A stretch of 64,000 nucleotides of DNA from the NCBI RefSeq assembly GCF_904848665.1, contig NZ_CAJHCQ010000004.1, forward strand, positions 248,001-312,000. Reading direction: 5' to 3'. Both the position numbers and the translations under genes were made by a program. How positions within the stretch are numbered: the stretch's first letter is position 1; each line of letters starts with the position of its first letter. The notes beneath the pieces were generated by a model. That model was not told the origin of the DNA, did not search any database, and saw only the letters and a list, made by a program, of their open reading frames with translations. Shown here one piece after another: positions 36,389-45,566 of the stretch. Origin of the DNA: Paraburkholderia hiiakae. Lineage in GTDB: Bacteria; Pseudomonadota; Gammaproteobacteria; Burkholderiales; Burkholderiaceae.

Positions 36389-36727
36389 TCAGATACAGGT
36401 GGTGAGTAACAGCGCGGGCCCAAACGTGATGACGGTGGCGGCGAGAGCCGCGATCAAGGTCCAGATGACAACGGTGTGCAGGAATGTGCTGATCCGTTCG
36501 GGACCGGGGTCGCGCCTCGCGCCGGCACGATAGCGCCACAGCCAGCCGATCGCGACGAGGTGCGCGAGCAGCACGATCGCGAGGCTCAGGCGCAGCGGTC
36601 CCGCCGCCCAGCCGAACGCACAGCCGATTGCGTGAAGCGCGTAGAGGATCACGAGCGCGAGACACCAGATCGTGAAGCCGACGGCGAGCCACCAAAGACG
36701 CCGCGGCGGGAGCGGGGGCGCGTTCAT
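36389..36727 (-). CDS. Oxidase-linked membrane protein, 112 aa
   Basis: Three predicted membrane helices (LWWLAVGFTIWCLALVILYAL, LRLSLAIVLLAHLVAIGWLW, TVVIWTLIAALAATVITFG) and a Pro-rich head MNAPPLPPRR. The start overlaps the coxA-C stop as ATGA, so it is coupled to the oxidase. It may be a small accessory subunit filling the place of subunit IV, but there is no recognisable family motif. The two Cys (IWCLAL, IGCAFG) lie in or near helices. Confidence 0.7.
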   Translation of the reverse strand: MNAPPLPPRRLWWLAVGFTIWCLALVILYALHAIGCAFGWAAGPLRLSLAIVLLAHLVAIGWLWRYRAGARRDPGPERISTFLHTVVIWTLIAALAATVITFGPALLLTTCI

Positions 36728-39261
36728 GGCCGCGCTCCCAGCATTGCGACGAGTCCGGGCAATGCGAGCACAAGGCCGAGCGCGATGACCGCCGTCGCCG
36801 CCGTGTAGTCGAGCCACAAGCGCGACAAACGCAGGTCGGTCAACCGCCGCGGGGAGATGAAGCCCGCGCCGAAGCGCAGCAGGTTGCTGACGAGGAAGAG
36901 CAGACCGATGCCGGCATGCAGTGCGATGTAGGTGAGCAGCGCGGCGGCTGTGGCTCCGAGCGCATGCTCGCGCGGATTGGGCGTGACACCGGAGATCAGC
37001 GAGACGTCGGCGGCAAGCGCCACCAGGAGTGCCAGCGCGGCGAGTACGATCCAGCCGTGCGGTTTGCCACCCGCCGTGGTGGTGCGCAGCGAGCCGCGCG
37101 CTGCCGCCGCCGCAACGGCGAGCCCGACTACCGTGAGGAGTGCGAGCAAACGACTCGGCTGCGGCGTCACGGCAGCGGGCCAGTTCGGCGCGGCAATCCA
37201 GAGATAGAACGTGCCGAAGATCAGCGACGTGAACAGTGTGCCGTTCGCGACCAGTGCGCAGACGAGCGCAAGCCATTGTGGCGCGCTGGCCACTTCCGTA
37301 TGCGGCGGCACGCTCACGCCATGGCCCACGGGCAGCGGACCATAATCGCGCGGCAATCCCGCGCGCTGTCCGGCGAAGACGAACATGCCGAACGTGACGA
37401 AGGCGAGGGCGGCCGATAGCAGGTAGAACTTGAACAGCATCGCGAGCACCGCGGCGCCAGTGACGAGTGCGGTGAAAAGCGGCAGATACGTCGCGTTCGG
37501 CAACACGATCAGCTGTTCAGGCTCACCCGACGTCATGTGTACGCCAAGCGTTTCCTGCCAGCCGTTGCGCGTAAAGCCGAGATAGCCTTCACCGCGCGCG
37601 AGCGATACGGCAAGCTGGCCCGGTCCGATACCGTCCGTCTGCGCGCCAATGCGCGGCAGCGAAGCAAACGCGTAGGGCGCGGGCGGGATCTGCATGGCCC
37701 ATTCGAGCGTCGTCGAGTCCCACGGATTGCGCCGCACGCGTTTGCCGAAGCGCAGTTGCACGATGATGTCGATCGCCACCAGCGCGAAGCCGATCGTCAT
37801 CACGAAGCCACCCACCGAAGACAGCAGGTTGAGCCAGTTCCAGCCTTCGTCGCCGCTATACGTGAAGATGCGCCGCGGCATGCCGAGCAGACCGGTCAGG
37901 TGCATCAGGAAGAAGGTCATGTTGAAGCCGATGAAGACAAGCCAGAAGGCGGGCAGCGAGAGCCTGTGCACGGCAGTGCGGCCGGTCAGCAGCGGGAGCC
38001 AGTAATAGAACGCCGCCAGCATCGGAAAGGCGAGGGCGCCGGCCACCACGTAGTGCATGTGAGCGACGACGAAATAGGTGTCGTGCGCTTGCCAGTCGAA
38101 CGGCACGATGGCGAGCATCACGCCGGTGAGGCCGCCCGCCGTGAACACGAAGAAAAAGCCGAAGATGTACAGCATTGGCACATCCCAACGCGGCCGGCCG
38201 TGTGAGAGCGTGGCGAGCCACGCGAAGAACTGGATCGCGGTCGGCACCGCGACGATCGCAGAGCCCGCCGAGAAGAACGCCAGCGCCAGATGCGGAATGC
38301 CCACGGTGAACATGTGGTGCACCCAGATGCCGAAGCTCAGGAAAGCAAGCGCGATGATCGCAACGACAATGGTCCGGTAGCCGACGAGCGGATGCCTCGC
38401 GAACACGGGAATGATCGTCGACAGCACGCCCGCCATCGGCAGGAAAATGATGTAGACGTCCGGGTGGCCGAACAGCCAGAACAGGTGCTGCCAGAGCAGC
38501 GGATCGCCGCCGCGGCGCGGGTCGAAGAACGGCAGTCCGAACGCCCGCTCGACCTCGAGCATGATCGAGCCGAGGATCAGCGGGGGAAAGGCTACGATCA
38601 TCATCATGGCCGTCACGAGGATGTACCACGCGAAGATCGGCATGCGGTCCAGCGACATGCCCGGCGCGCGCATCTTGAGGATCGAGACGACGATCTCCAT
38701 CGCGAGCGAGAGCGCGGAGATTTCGACGAAGGTCACGCCGAGCAGCCAGACGTCGGCGTTGATGCCTGGCGTATACACGTTGGAGCTGAGCGGCGTGTAC
38801 ATGAACCAGCCGCCGTCGGGGGCGACATGCATGATGAGCGCCACGGTCAGGATCGTGCCGCCGAACAGGTAGCACCAGTAGCCGTAAGCGGTGAGCCGCG
38901 GAAAGGCGAAGTCGCGCGTGCCGAGGATCTTCGGCGTGATGTAGACCGCGAAGCTTTCCACCATGGGAATCGCGAACAGAAACAGCATCATCGAGCCATG
39001 CATCGTGAAGACCTGGTTGTAGGTCTCCGCGTCCATGAAGGCAGCGTGCGGGCTCGCGAGCTGCACGCGCGTCAGCATGCCGAGGATGCCCGCGATCGCA
39101 AAGAACACGAACGACGTGATCATCATGCGCATGCCGATCACGGTGTGGTTCACAGAGGCGAGCCGCTGCATACCGGGCCCCGTGGCCCATATGGCGGCAA
39201 GCTGGCGGTGCAGCCGCAGCGCGTTTACGCCCTGTGGCGGAGGCTCGACGGGTACGGTCAT
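36724..39261 (-). CDS. Cytochrome c oxidase subunit I-III fusion
   Basis: An 845-aa fusion: subunit I (about 1-560) plus subunit III (about 600-845). Heme and copper ligands are intact: His88 (TMHGS), His266 and Tyr270 (GHPDVYII), His315-316 (VHHMFTVG), His401 and His403 (AHMHYV). RDFAFPRL holds the D-channel entry Asp. The gate residue that is Glu in most A1 oxidases (HPEVY) is Asp268 here. The subunit III half is divergent. It reduces O2 at the inner membrane and pumps protons. Its start overlaps the coxB stop by 4 bp. Confidence 0.93.
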   Translation of the reverse strand: MTVPVEPPPQGVNALRLHRQLAAIWATGPGMQRLASVNHTVIGMRMMITSFVFFAIAGILGMLTRVQLASPHAAFMDAETYNQVFTMHGSMMLFLFAIPMVESFAVYITPKILGTRDFAFPRLTAYGYWCYLFGGTILTVALIMHVAPDGGWFMYTPLSSNVYTPGINADVWLLGVTFVEISALSLAMEIVVSILKMRAPGMSLDRMPIFAWYILVTAMMMIVAFPPLILGSIMLEVERAFGLPFFDPRRGGDPLLWQHLFWLFGHPDVYIIFLPMAGVLSTIIPVFARHPLVGYRTIVVAIIALAFLSFGIWVHHMFTVGIPHLALAFFSAGSAIVAVPTAIQFFAWLATLSHGRPRWDVPMLYIFGFFFVFTAGGLTGVMLAIVPFDWQAHDTYFVVAHMHYVVAGALAFPMLAAFYYWLPLLTGRTAVHRLSLPAFWLVFIGFNMTFFLMHLTGLLGMPRRIFTYSGDEGWNWLNLLSSVGGFVMTIGFALVAIDIIVQLRFGKRVRRNPWDSTTLEWAMQIPPAPYAFASLPRIGAQTDGIGPGQLAVSLARGEGYLGFTRNGWQETLGVHMTSGEPEQLIVLPNATYLPLFTALVTGAAVLAMLFKFYLLSAALAFVTFGMFVFAGQRAGLPRDYGPLPVGHGVSVPPHTEVASAPQWLALVCALVANGTLFTSLIFGTFYLWIAAPNWPAAVTPQPSRLLALLTVVGLAVAAAAARGSLRTTTAGGKPHGWIVLAALALLVALAADVSLISGVTPNPREHALGATAAALLTYIALHAGIGLLFLVSNLLRFGAGFISPRRLTDLRLSRLWLDYTAATAVIALGLVLALPGLVAMLGARP

Positions 39262-39944
39262 TTTTTTGCCTCCCCGGTGGCGGCCGCGCTTTTAAGAGCG
39301 GCGGAAAAGTCTTCAGGACGATCGACGATCACCGTGAAGTGCATTCCGGCATGGCCGAGTCCGCAGAACTGGTTGCACAGGCCTTCGTACTGGCCCGGCT
39401 GATCGGCCTCTACGCGCAGGCGCGTTTCATGCCCGGGGATCGCGTCGATCTTGCCGGCCAGGCGCGGGATCCAGAACGCATGCACGACGTCTTCGCTCGT
39501 GACGACGATGTCGACGGGCGTGCCTGCGGGCAGATGAAGCACGTTCTTCGTTTCGAGGCCGCCCGCATCGGGATAGCGGAAGGTCCAGTTCCATTGCTGC
39601 GCGATGGCCTCGATGCGTGGCACGGTGCGGCCCGGCAGCGGCAGCAGTCGTTCGCCGGCATAGAGCGCGTAGCCGATGAGGGGAATCAGGATCACGGCCG
39701 GCAACACGAGGCCGCCGAGCACGATCCAGCGCGCGGGCGACACCCCCGAGCCCCAACCCGGTCGCTGGATCACGAGGAAGAACAACACGAGCACGAGTGC
39801 GAACAGCACGGCCGCACCTGCCAGCATCACCCACCACAGTCCGGCAATAGAAGCCGCGGCGGGCCCGGAAGGCGAAAGCGTCGAGAGCGGACCGGCGCAA
39901 GCGGACAGCGCCGCGACCAATCCGGCTTGGACCGGGACACGCAA
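39258..39944 (-). CDS. Cytochrome c oxidase subunit II
   Basis: About 228 aa. A lipoprotein-like signal (AALSAC), two helices (WWVMLAGAAVLFALVLVLFFLV, WIVLGGLVLPAVILIPLIGYAL) and a periplasmic CuA domain with QWNWTFRYPD, the His of VVHAFWIP, and CNQFCGLGHAGM (both Cys, His and Met ligands). It takes electrons from cytochrome c; no cytochrome c domain is fused. The start is uncertain: TTG at 39944 gives the best signal but has no clear binding site, and the divergent DUF2231 gene begins only 51 bp away. Confidence 0.85.
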   Translation of the reverse strand: MRVPVQAGLVAALSACAGPLSTLSPSGPAAASIAGLWWVMLAGAAVLFALVLVLFFLVIQRPGWGSGVSPARWIVLGGLVLPAVILIPLIGYALYAGERLLPLPGRTVPRIEAIAQQWNWTFRYPDAGGLETKNVLHLPAGTPVDIVVTSEDVVHAFWIPRLAGKIDAIPGHETRLRVEADQPGQYEGLCNQFCGLGHAGMHFTVIVDRPEDFSAALKSAAATGEAKK

Positions 39945-39995
39945 GGCACTATGATGGCTTGAACTATCGCGCCTTCGACGCGGGGGAGATTGACC

Positions 39996-40508
39996 ATGGC
40001 GAAGAAAGACGATTCCGGATCCCAGAAGCAAAGCGAGGTGATGCTCGAACTGCTGCGGCTCGATGCGGGCTCGGTCGTCGCGCTCGTGGGCCACCCGATT
40101 CACGTCATGATGGTGCACTTCCCGATTGCATTCGTGGTCGCCACGCTGGGCGTCGATGTCCTCTACTGGTGGTCGGGCGATCCGTTCTGGGTGAGAGCGG
40201 GTCTCTGGGCCGCCGGCTTTGCGTTCTGGAGCGGCGTGGGAGCCAGCATTGCAGGTACGGCCGAACTGCTGCTCGTGCGCGGCATCCGCTTGCGCGAAGC
40301 CAGTTGGTCGCATGCCGTGGCCGCCATGACGCTCGTCGCGATCGCGGGCGCCAACTGGGGCTTGCGCCTTTACTATCCCACGGAGGTCCTGCCGCACGGG
40401 CTCGCGCTGTCGGTCCTCGCCTCGGTAATGACGGGCTTCGCCGGCTGGCATGGGGGCAAGCTCGTGTTCGATCATGGCGTTGGGATTCTGGTGTCCCCGA
40501 AAGACTGA
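39996..40508 (+). CDS. DUF2231 membrane protein
   Basis: A 170-aa protein with four membrane helices. GHPIHVMMVHFPIAFVVATLGVDVLYWW is the DUF2231 signature, with two His close to the membrane face. GGGGGAG precedes the ATG at 39996; the in-frame TTG at 39990 is less likely. The only plus-strand gene in the oxidase region, it is divergent from coxB, and its 3-prime end overlaps copD by 37 bp. Related proteins occur beside cytochrome genes, so a heme or redox role is possible. Confidence 0.8.
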   Translation: MAKKDDSGSQKQSEVMLELLRLDAGSVVALVGHPIHVMMVHFPIAFVVATLGVDVLYWWSGDPFWVRAGLWAAGFAFWSGVGASIAGTAELLLVRGIRLREASWSHAVAAMTLVAIAGANWGLRLYYPTEVLPHGLALSVLASVMTGFAGWHGGKLVFDHGVGILVSPKD

Positions 40509-40984
40509 TGCAGCCAGCGGGCGAGTCCGCCTGGCTCGAACAGATGCGGGGCAAACGCGTTTGACGGGATGTGCGGCTTGGCGAGTACGACCCAGATGAT
40601 CGCGACGATAACAAACACATAAGCGGTTGCGAGAACAATCGATGAAAGGCGGCTGAAGTGCCCCTCGGGCAGGAACAGATGATGGAGCACGAGGCCAGCG
40701 AGGACATGCAGCATCGCCATGATGCCGACGAGCACCATCTTCACCGAGAACCATTCAACGAACGTAGCCTGCAGAAAGATCAACGCCGTGCCGCTTGCGA
40801 TGGCGACGAAGGCGGCCGGTGAGGTCAGTTCGACATAGACGAGCCTCGTGATGCGGTGCAACCGGTCGAGTTCCGGCCCGACCGGGAGCGTGCGCCGCTG
40901 CCAGAACAGGAACGGCAGCACGATGAGCCCGCCCGACCAGATCGCGATCGCGGCCAGATGGATGAACTTCAGGACGGTTGTCAC
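40472..40984 (-). CDS. CopD family membrane protein
   Basis: A 170-aa protein with four membrane helices of the CopD/YebZ copper-resistance domain. FIHLAAIAIWSGGLIVLPFLF near the N-terminus has the conserved His and Trp-Ser-Gly-Gly, and TSPAAFVAIASGTALIFL follows. It starts with GTG at 40984, overlapping the ctaG stop by 4 bp, so the two are coupled. With ctaG and the oxidase it suggests copper delivery to the oxidase. It overlaps the DUF2231 gene tail on the other strand. Confidence 0.8.
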   Translation of the reverse strand: MTTVLKFIHLAAIAIWSGGLIVLPFLFWQRRTLPVGPELDRLHRITRLVYVELTSPAAFVAIASGTALIFLQATFVEWFSVKMVLVGIMAMLHVLAGLVLHHLFLPEGHFSRLSSIVLATAYVFVIVAIIWVVLAKPHIPSNAFAPHLFEPGGLARWLHQSFGDTRIPTP

Positions 40985-41706
40985 AGTGCGGGCTCCCCGG
41001 CGCGCAGCGAGGACCATGCGATCCAGAGTCCCGCGGCGAGATAAGGGACCATCGCGAGCACCCACATCAATAGTCCGGCCAGTTGCTGATCGGCGAGCGG
41101 CGTGAGTCCCCACGCGGCCGTGCTGGCGAAATGCACCACGTAGAGCGGACGGGGAGAAAAGACGATCAGGGCGCCGAGCAGGCCCATCTGCCCGATCGTC
41201 GCGACCAGCGCCATCAATGCGACGCCGGTCTGCACGAGCGGCGCGAAAATGCTGCGCCACAACAACCAGGCACTCCCAAGCAGTGTGGCCTGCATCAACC
41301 AGTAGGCGGCCACGGTGGCCAGGCCCCAGGTATAGAGCCCCGGTGCATGCCAGAGCCAGACGATGACGGCATGAGCGGCGACCACCGGCACGAGAGGAGG
41401 CGAGGGAATGCGCGGCAGCGGAAAGGCTCGTGCCAGGAGGGGCGCGATGACGGCGATGAGGATGATGTGGTGTGTGACTCGCGCCGAAAACAACGCTGAC
41501 GACAGCGCGCACAGCGGAGAGACGAATACGACGACCATCAGCGCGAGCGCCAACCAGCCGGCGCGTGCATCGGCGCTGCGCCCACTGGCAATGACACATG
41601 CCAGGGCCGCAAGCGCGGCGAGCAACAGCGGATCGGTATTCCAGCGCAGCCACAAGTCTTGAGGAGTGCCTGCGGGGCCGCAGTAGGCGATCAGTGAAGC
41701 TGGCAT
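40981..41706 (-). CDS. CtaG-type oxidase assembly protein (caa3 family)
   Basis: A 241-aa protein with about seven membrane helices of the caa3_CtaG family, which in Bacillus is needed to form active caa3 oxidase. YCGPAGTPQDLWLRWNTDP, SARVTHHIILIAVIAPLLA, WLWHAPGLYTW and LADQQLAGLLMWV carry the conserved His and Trp residues. It is not the Cox11-type CtaG, which has one helix and a Cys pair. It is the first gene of the pair with copD, upstream of the oxidase set on the same strand. Confidence 0.85.
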   Translation of the reverse strand: MPASLIAYCGPAGTPQDLWLRWNTDPLLLAALAALACVIASGRSADARAGWLALALMVVVFVSPLCALSSALFSARVTHHIILIAVIAPLLARAFPLPRIPSPPLVPVVAAHAVIVWLWHAPGLYTWGLATVAAYWLMQATLLGSAWLLWRSIFAPLVQTGVALMALVATIGQMGLLGALIVFSPRPLYVVHFASTAAWGLTPLADQQLAGLLMWVLAMVPYLAAGLWIAWSSLRAGEPAL

Positions 41707-42035
41707 GACACGTTGCCCTCCGGATCTGAATCGTACTGTAATGTACGCTTAGCCGTTGGTGTGACAAGACCTGCGAGGCTGCCGACGATAGTAGCAGACG
41801 AAGGCCTTGTCAGCTTCGCCGTGAGAGCATTGTCACGTGAGCCCATACGAAGCGTTGCTCTTTTCGCGCAACATTGGTGAGAGCGCGAACAGAGAGCAGA
41901 GATAGCCGACGATGGTGGGCGTCGCAATGGCGATGCTCGAAAACGTAAAGGAGAACATATTAATCGTATCGATATCCTGATCCGTGTGCTGGTACGCACA
42001 TATGAAGTAGCAACCGATTCGCAAGCTTCGTGGGG
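41707..42035. other. Intergenic, ctaG leader
   Basis: About 330 bp with no supported gene. CGTAC-N6-GTACG (41732-41747) lies 26 bp before the ctaG start and may be an operator. The minus frame at 41833-42024 has no binding site. Confidence 0.4.
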
Positions 42036-42491
42036 TTAGCGCTTCTCACGCGTTTCGATTAGTACCGCGCAGGGCGACCTTTCGATGACTATTCCGCATG
42101 TCGACGGGTTGGCCCAGCGGCGTAGCCGTGATAAATGATGATGCCCCATCACAATGACCTCCGCGTTCAGCAAGCGGGCCTGATCGACGACGATATCAAC
42201 CGGATTCCCCGCGCAGAAGTGCCGTTCCACCGTGAGATTCCGGTCGGCAAGTTGAGCGGCCGCGGCAGTCAGGATCGATTGTGCGAAGGATGTCTGCGCG
42301 TGTGCGTAAGGATAGGTCAGGCCATCAGGCGCGACACCGCTCTCGCAACCGGGAGGCAATGCGTAGGATGGGTCGACGACGCTAAGCAGGTGTAGGGTCG
42401 CCGCACCCGGAGCGGCCACGCGACTGGCCAGTTCGATGACGTGCACGGTCTGGGGCGAGCCGTCCAGTGGAACGAGGAGGATATTGAACAT
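42036..42491 (-). CDS. Universal stress protein
   Basis: A 151-aa UspA-fold protein. MFNILLVPLDGSPQTVHVIELA is the usual start with the Asp near the nucleotide site, and VIVMGHHHLSRLRRWANPSTCGIVIERSPCAVLI is the ATP-binding end, with G-x2-H/S and the GxxxxxVI block (the usual GSxxxx is replaced by NPSTCG). Start 42491 is chosen over 42539 because it matches the family N-terminus. Likely a cytoplasmic stress protein; it stands near the oxidase and arginine genes. Confidence 0.88.
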   Translation of the reverse strand: MFNILLVPLDGSPQTVHVIELASRVAAPGAATLHLLSVVDPSYALPPGCESGVAPDGLTYPYAHAQTSFAQSILTAAAAQLADRNLTVERHFCAGNPVDIVVDQARLLNAEVIVMGHHHLSRLRRWANPSTCGIVIERSPCAVLIETREKR

Positions 42492-42890
42492 GGTAGGAGA
42501 TGCCTTTCGAAGATTCGATTGACATGCGGGGTTCAGCACGCGGGAGCACGGCGCCGCACTCGAAACGGCATCGCGCGATGCAGGTCTTTCGTTACCGGGT
42601 GGACCATGGCGAAAGGTCGGCGGGCCACAGTCGCTCCTTGTCAGGCGAGTCCGGGAAACACGAGCATTGCACGATGGATGGCGACCATTTACATGTAACC
42701 AAAGGTAGGCAGTTACAGGTGACGCGTCAACTCAACACAAGTCATTTATTTAACATGGAAGAAACTAGAAGCGGGGCCAAATGCCGGGGAGTAAGCACGT
42801 TGCTGCGATAGTCGTTGCGCTCGAGTACCGCGAGGCGGCGCTCGTACCCGAGCGCGTTGGCGAGCTGAGCGCGCTCTGGTGATGCGCGCG
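42492..42890. other. Intergenic with palindromes
   Basis: About 400 bp without a gene. TTACATGTAA (42689-42698) is a perfect 10-bp palindrome, and GTAAC (42695-42699) pairs with GTTAC (42712-42716). These may be an operator for the downstream usp gene. Confidence 0.4.
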
Positions 42891-43847
42891 CTATCCGGGC
42901 TGGCGTCCGTCTTCCCAGCGCGGGTCCGCGGTGATCTGCACAATGAGCCGGTTTTCCAACGGATTCGTGCTGAGCGTTTCCCAGATGCGTTCGCGCAATC
43001 CGTCCTGCGAGGCGAGATCGCTTAACGCGGACGCTGCGCCGACAAGCACGCTGACTTCGACAAAGTTGCGCCGGCCCGCCTGGATGACGTGTGTGTGATG
43101 GCGCAGAATGCCAAGCTCGCGTTCGAGCTTCGAAAGCGCCATCTCGATCTCCGAACGCGGATTATTCTCTTCGGGACTCATGTGCAGCAATTCAGCAAAG
43201 CTAGTGCTCACGATCTTCACCGGCGCAAAGAGAAATATCAGGGAGAGCCCCGCGGTCATTGCACTGTCGACATAGCGCGCCCATAGATAGTGAAAGCTTT
43301 CGGGCAATATCGAATACACGAAAAAGCCGAGCAGCGTGGCCGCGCTGAACGAGAATTTCATGATCCATTTCCAGCCGTCGGTTTTGAGCAGCTTGGAATT
43401 GATCTGTGCGGCCGCGCGCTTTTTATACACCACCATGGCGAAGCTGATCACGCAACTCGCGGCGCTGATCAGCATGACGCCTTGCGCATTCACCACGTGG
43501 CCGCCCGAACGTATGCCCTCAATGCCGTTCACGAAGCCATATACGCAAACGACCAGCATCATGAGCCCGTTTATGCCATTCACGAGCGGCTCGAGGAACC
43601 AATAGCCATATTCGAAGCGAGTGGTCGCGGGCCGGTTCACCACGGTGGCCACGAGCAGTCCGAGCGCGGAACTCACGAGGTTGAGCAGATAGAAGATAGC
43701 GGTCAGCAGCAACGTGTCGGACTGCACAAAGAAGCCATAGCCGACGTTCGCCGCGAAACCGAGGCACACGACGTAAATGGAAACCTTCATCGTGCGCTGC
43801 TCGACCGCTGCGAGTTGCGCCTTGCGGAGCGCATAGCTGATAGGCAT
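42891..43847 (-). CDS. CDF-like cation transporter
   Basis: A 318-aa membrane protein with about six helices of the cation diffusion facilitator fold (COG3965-like). It has the family length and a C-terminal cytoplasmic domain (ERELGILRHHTHVIQAGRR). The helix-2 metal motif that is DxxxD or HxxxD in classical members is FxxxN here (TAIFYLLN), and the helix-5 pair retains only Asp (LLKTDGW). It may therefore move another ion or be a family branch with other ligands. It lies 98 bp downstream of the permease gene on the same strand. Confidence 0.75.
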   Translation of the reverse strand: MPISYALRKAQLAAVEQRTMKVSIYVVCLGFAANVGYGFFVQSDTLLLTAIFYLLNLVSSALGLLVATVVNRPATTRFEYGYWFLEPLVNGINGLMMLVVCVYGFVNGIEGIRSGGHVVNAQGVMLISAASCVISFAMVVYKKRAAAQINSKLLKTDGWKWIMKFSFSAATLLGFFVYSILPESFHYLWARYVDSAMTAGLSLIFLFAPVKIVSTSFAELLHMSPEENNPRSEIEMALSKLERELGILRHHTHVIQAGRRNFVEVSVLVGAASALSDLASQDGLRERIWETLSTNPLENRLIVQITADPRWEDGRQPG

Positions 43848-43945
43848 GATTTCTCGCTGTCGAACGTTGGAACGTTTGAATGGCGGCGGTGAGGCGAAAA
43901 GCAGTCAAGAGACCGATGGATGCGGGCAGGCGCAATGGCGCACGG

Positions 43946-45361
43946 CTAACGCCACGCAGAGGCGCTCAGCCCGAAAATCGCAACGAGTCCGCCGCCCATC
44001 ACCACGAGAAACGCACACCACTCGGGCCGGGAAAAAAGTGCCTCGCCACGCTCGCGCCGCGCCCACATGTAGAGCAGGCTGCCGGGGCCATACAGGAGCG
44101 CGGACATGACGAGCAGTTCCACGCCGCAAGCGTATAGCAGGAACAATGTATAAATCGTGGCGATGGCCGCTGTGGCATAGCTCAGCGTGCGCTTTCGCGC
44201 GCTCATGGCCGATTGCGGGAGTGCGCGGATTGCCTTGAGTCCGAAGGTCGCTACAAAAAAGTAGGGGATGAGCGCCATGGCGCTCGTGAGGCGCAACATG
44301 AGCGAGAAGGCGTCGGTCGACCAGTACGTGCTGATGACGAAGGCCTGCACGACGCTGCTCGTAAGCCATATCGCGGCGGTGGGCAGCGCGCGCGCGTTGC
44401 GGCGCGCGAAGATGGCGGGCATGGCGTTCGCTTTCGCACTTGCGTACAGCACTTCCGCGCAGATCAGCGACCACGCCAGGTAGGCGCCGAGCACGGAGAC
44501 GATGAGCGCGCCGCCAATGAACACCGCGCCTGGCGAGCCGATCACGGCGCCAAGCACCGACGCCATGGAAGGTTGCCGCATGACCGCGATGTCCGCGCGC
44601 ATGAGGTGCGCGTAGGGCAGCAGCGTGACGAGCACGAGCAGCAACAGCACGAAGGCGAAGCCGAGTATCGTGGCGGCGCCCACGTCGGAGCGCTTTCTCG
44701 CGTAGCGCGAATACACACTCGCCCCTTCAATGCCGAGAAACACGAATACCGTGACGAGCATGGTGCCTTTGACCTGCTGCGCAAGCCCCCGAGTGCTTTC
44801 CTCGAGATTGTTCGTGAATGGCCCCGCGCTCGCATAGACACTCAAAATGCCGATAAAAACGAAAATGGGCAGAATCTTTACGACAGTGAGAATCGCATTG
44901 ATGAGCGTGGCCTGCTGAATGCCCCGCAAAAGCATCCAGTGAAATGCCCATATGCCGACTGACGAAACCGCAATGGCAATCGGCGTATTGCCGTTTCCGA
45001 ATGCCGGCACGAATGCGCCGAGCGTGGATTTGATCAGCACCCAATAAGAGACGTTGCCGAAGCAACCGGCCATCCAGTAGCCGAACGCAGAGAGAAAGCC
45101 CGCGTAGCCGCCAAAGCCGTCGCGCGCGTAAGCAAAGATGCCGGAGTCGAGGTCGGGCCGGATTTCCGCGAGAAGCTGGAAGACGCGGGCCAGCATATAC
45201 ATGCCGCCTCCCGCAATGCACCATGAGACGACGGCGGCCGTCGGTCCTGCTTCGAGCGCGAAGTTGCGCGGCAGCGAATAGATGCCTGCGCCGACCATGG
45301 ATCCCACGACCATGGCCGTGAGGACTGGCAGCGACAACTTCTGGTCATCCGTCGATTTCAT
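43946..45361 (-). CDS. APC-family basic amino acid antiporter
   Basis: A 471-aa, 12-helix antiporter of the arginine/ornithine type. SLPVLTAMVVGSMVGAGIYSLPRNFA is the substrate-binding first helix; GYWMAGCFGNVSYWVLIKSTLG and VFLGIEGASVYSRYA follow. It is clearly paralogous to the permease at 46177-47601. The ATG at 45361 has AAGG upstream; the longer frame to 45433 is not needed. It is divergent from the lipoprotein/permease/deiminase genes, so the two permeases flank one control region. Confidence 0.88.
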   Translation of the reverse strand: MKSTDDQKLSLPVLTAMVVGSMVGAGIYSLPRNFALEAGPTAAVVSWCIAGGGMYMLARVFQLLAEIRPDLDSGIFAYARDGFGGYAGFLSAFGYWMAGCFGNVSYWVLIKSTLGAFVPAFGNGNTPIAIAVSSVGIWAFHWMLLRGIQQATLINAILTVVKILPIFVFIGILSVYASAGPFTNNLEESTRGLAQQVKGTMLVTVFVFLGIEGASVYSRYARKRSDVGAATILGFAFVLLLLVLVTLLPYAHLMRADIAVMRQPSMASVLGAVIGSPGAVFIGGALIVSVLGAYLAWSLICAEVLYASAKANAMPAIFARRNARALPTAAIWLTSSVVQAFVISTYWSTDAFSLMLRLTSAMALIPYFFVATFGLKAIRALPQSAMSARKRTLSYATAAIATIYTLFLLYACGVELLVMSALLYGPGSLLYMWARRERGEALFSRPEWCAFLVVMGGGLVAIFGLSASAWR

Positions 45362-45566
45362 GTCCGAGCCTTTTCTGATCTTCGACCTGTCGTAATGCGA
45401 GCGCGGGAAATCGAGGATAAAAAAGCGCGCCACATTGAATTGATGAGCTATTCTCGAGCGAATGCCACGTTGAATGCCTCATGTGCGAATCGTATTCCAT
45501 AATGTTCGTCAGGTGTCCGGAGGATGGATGGCAAAAGGAGAGTCACCGGGCACGTATTGGCTGAAT

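Noticed and set aside
45421..45470. Possible FNR/ANR box before the arginine permease
   Set aside because: Only the half-site TTGAT is present; the second half does not match ATCAA.
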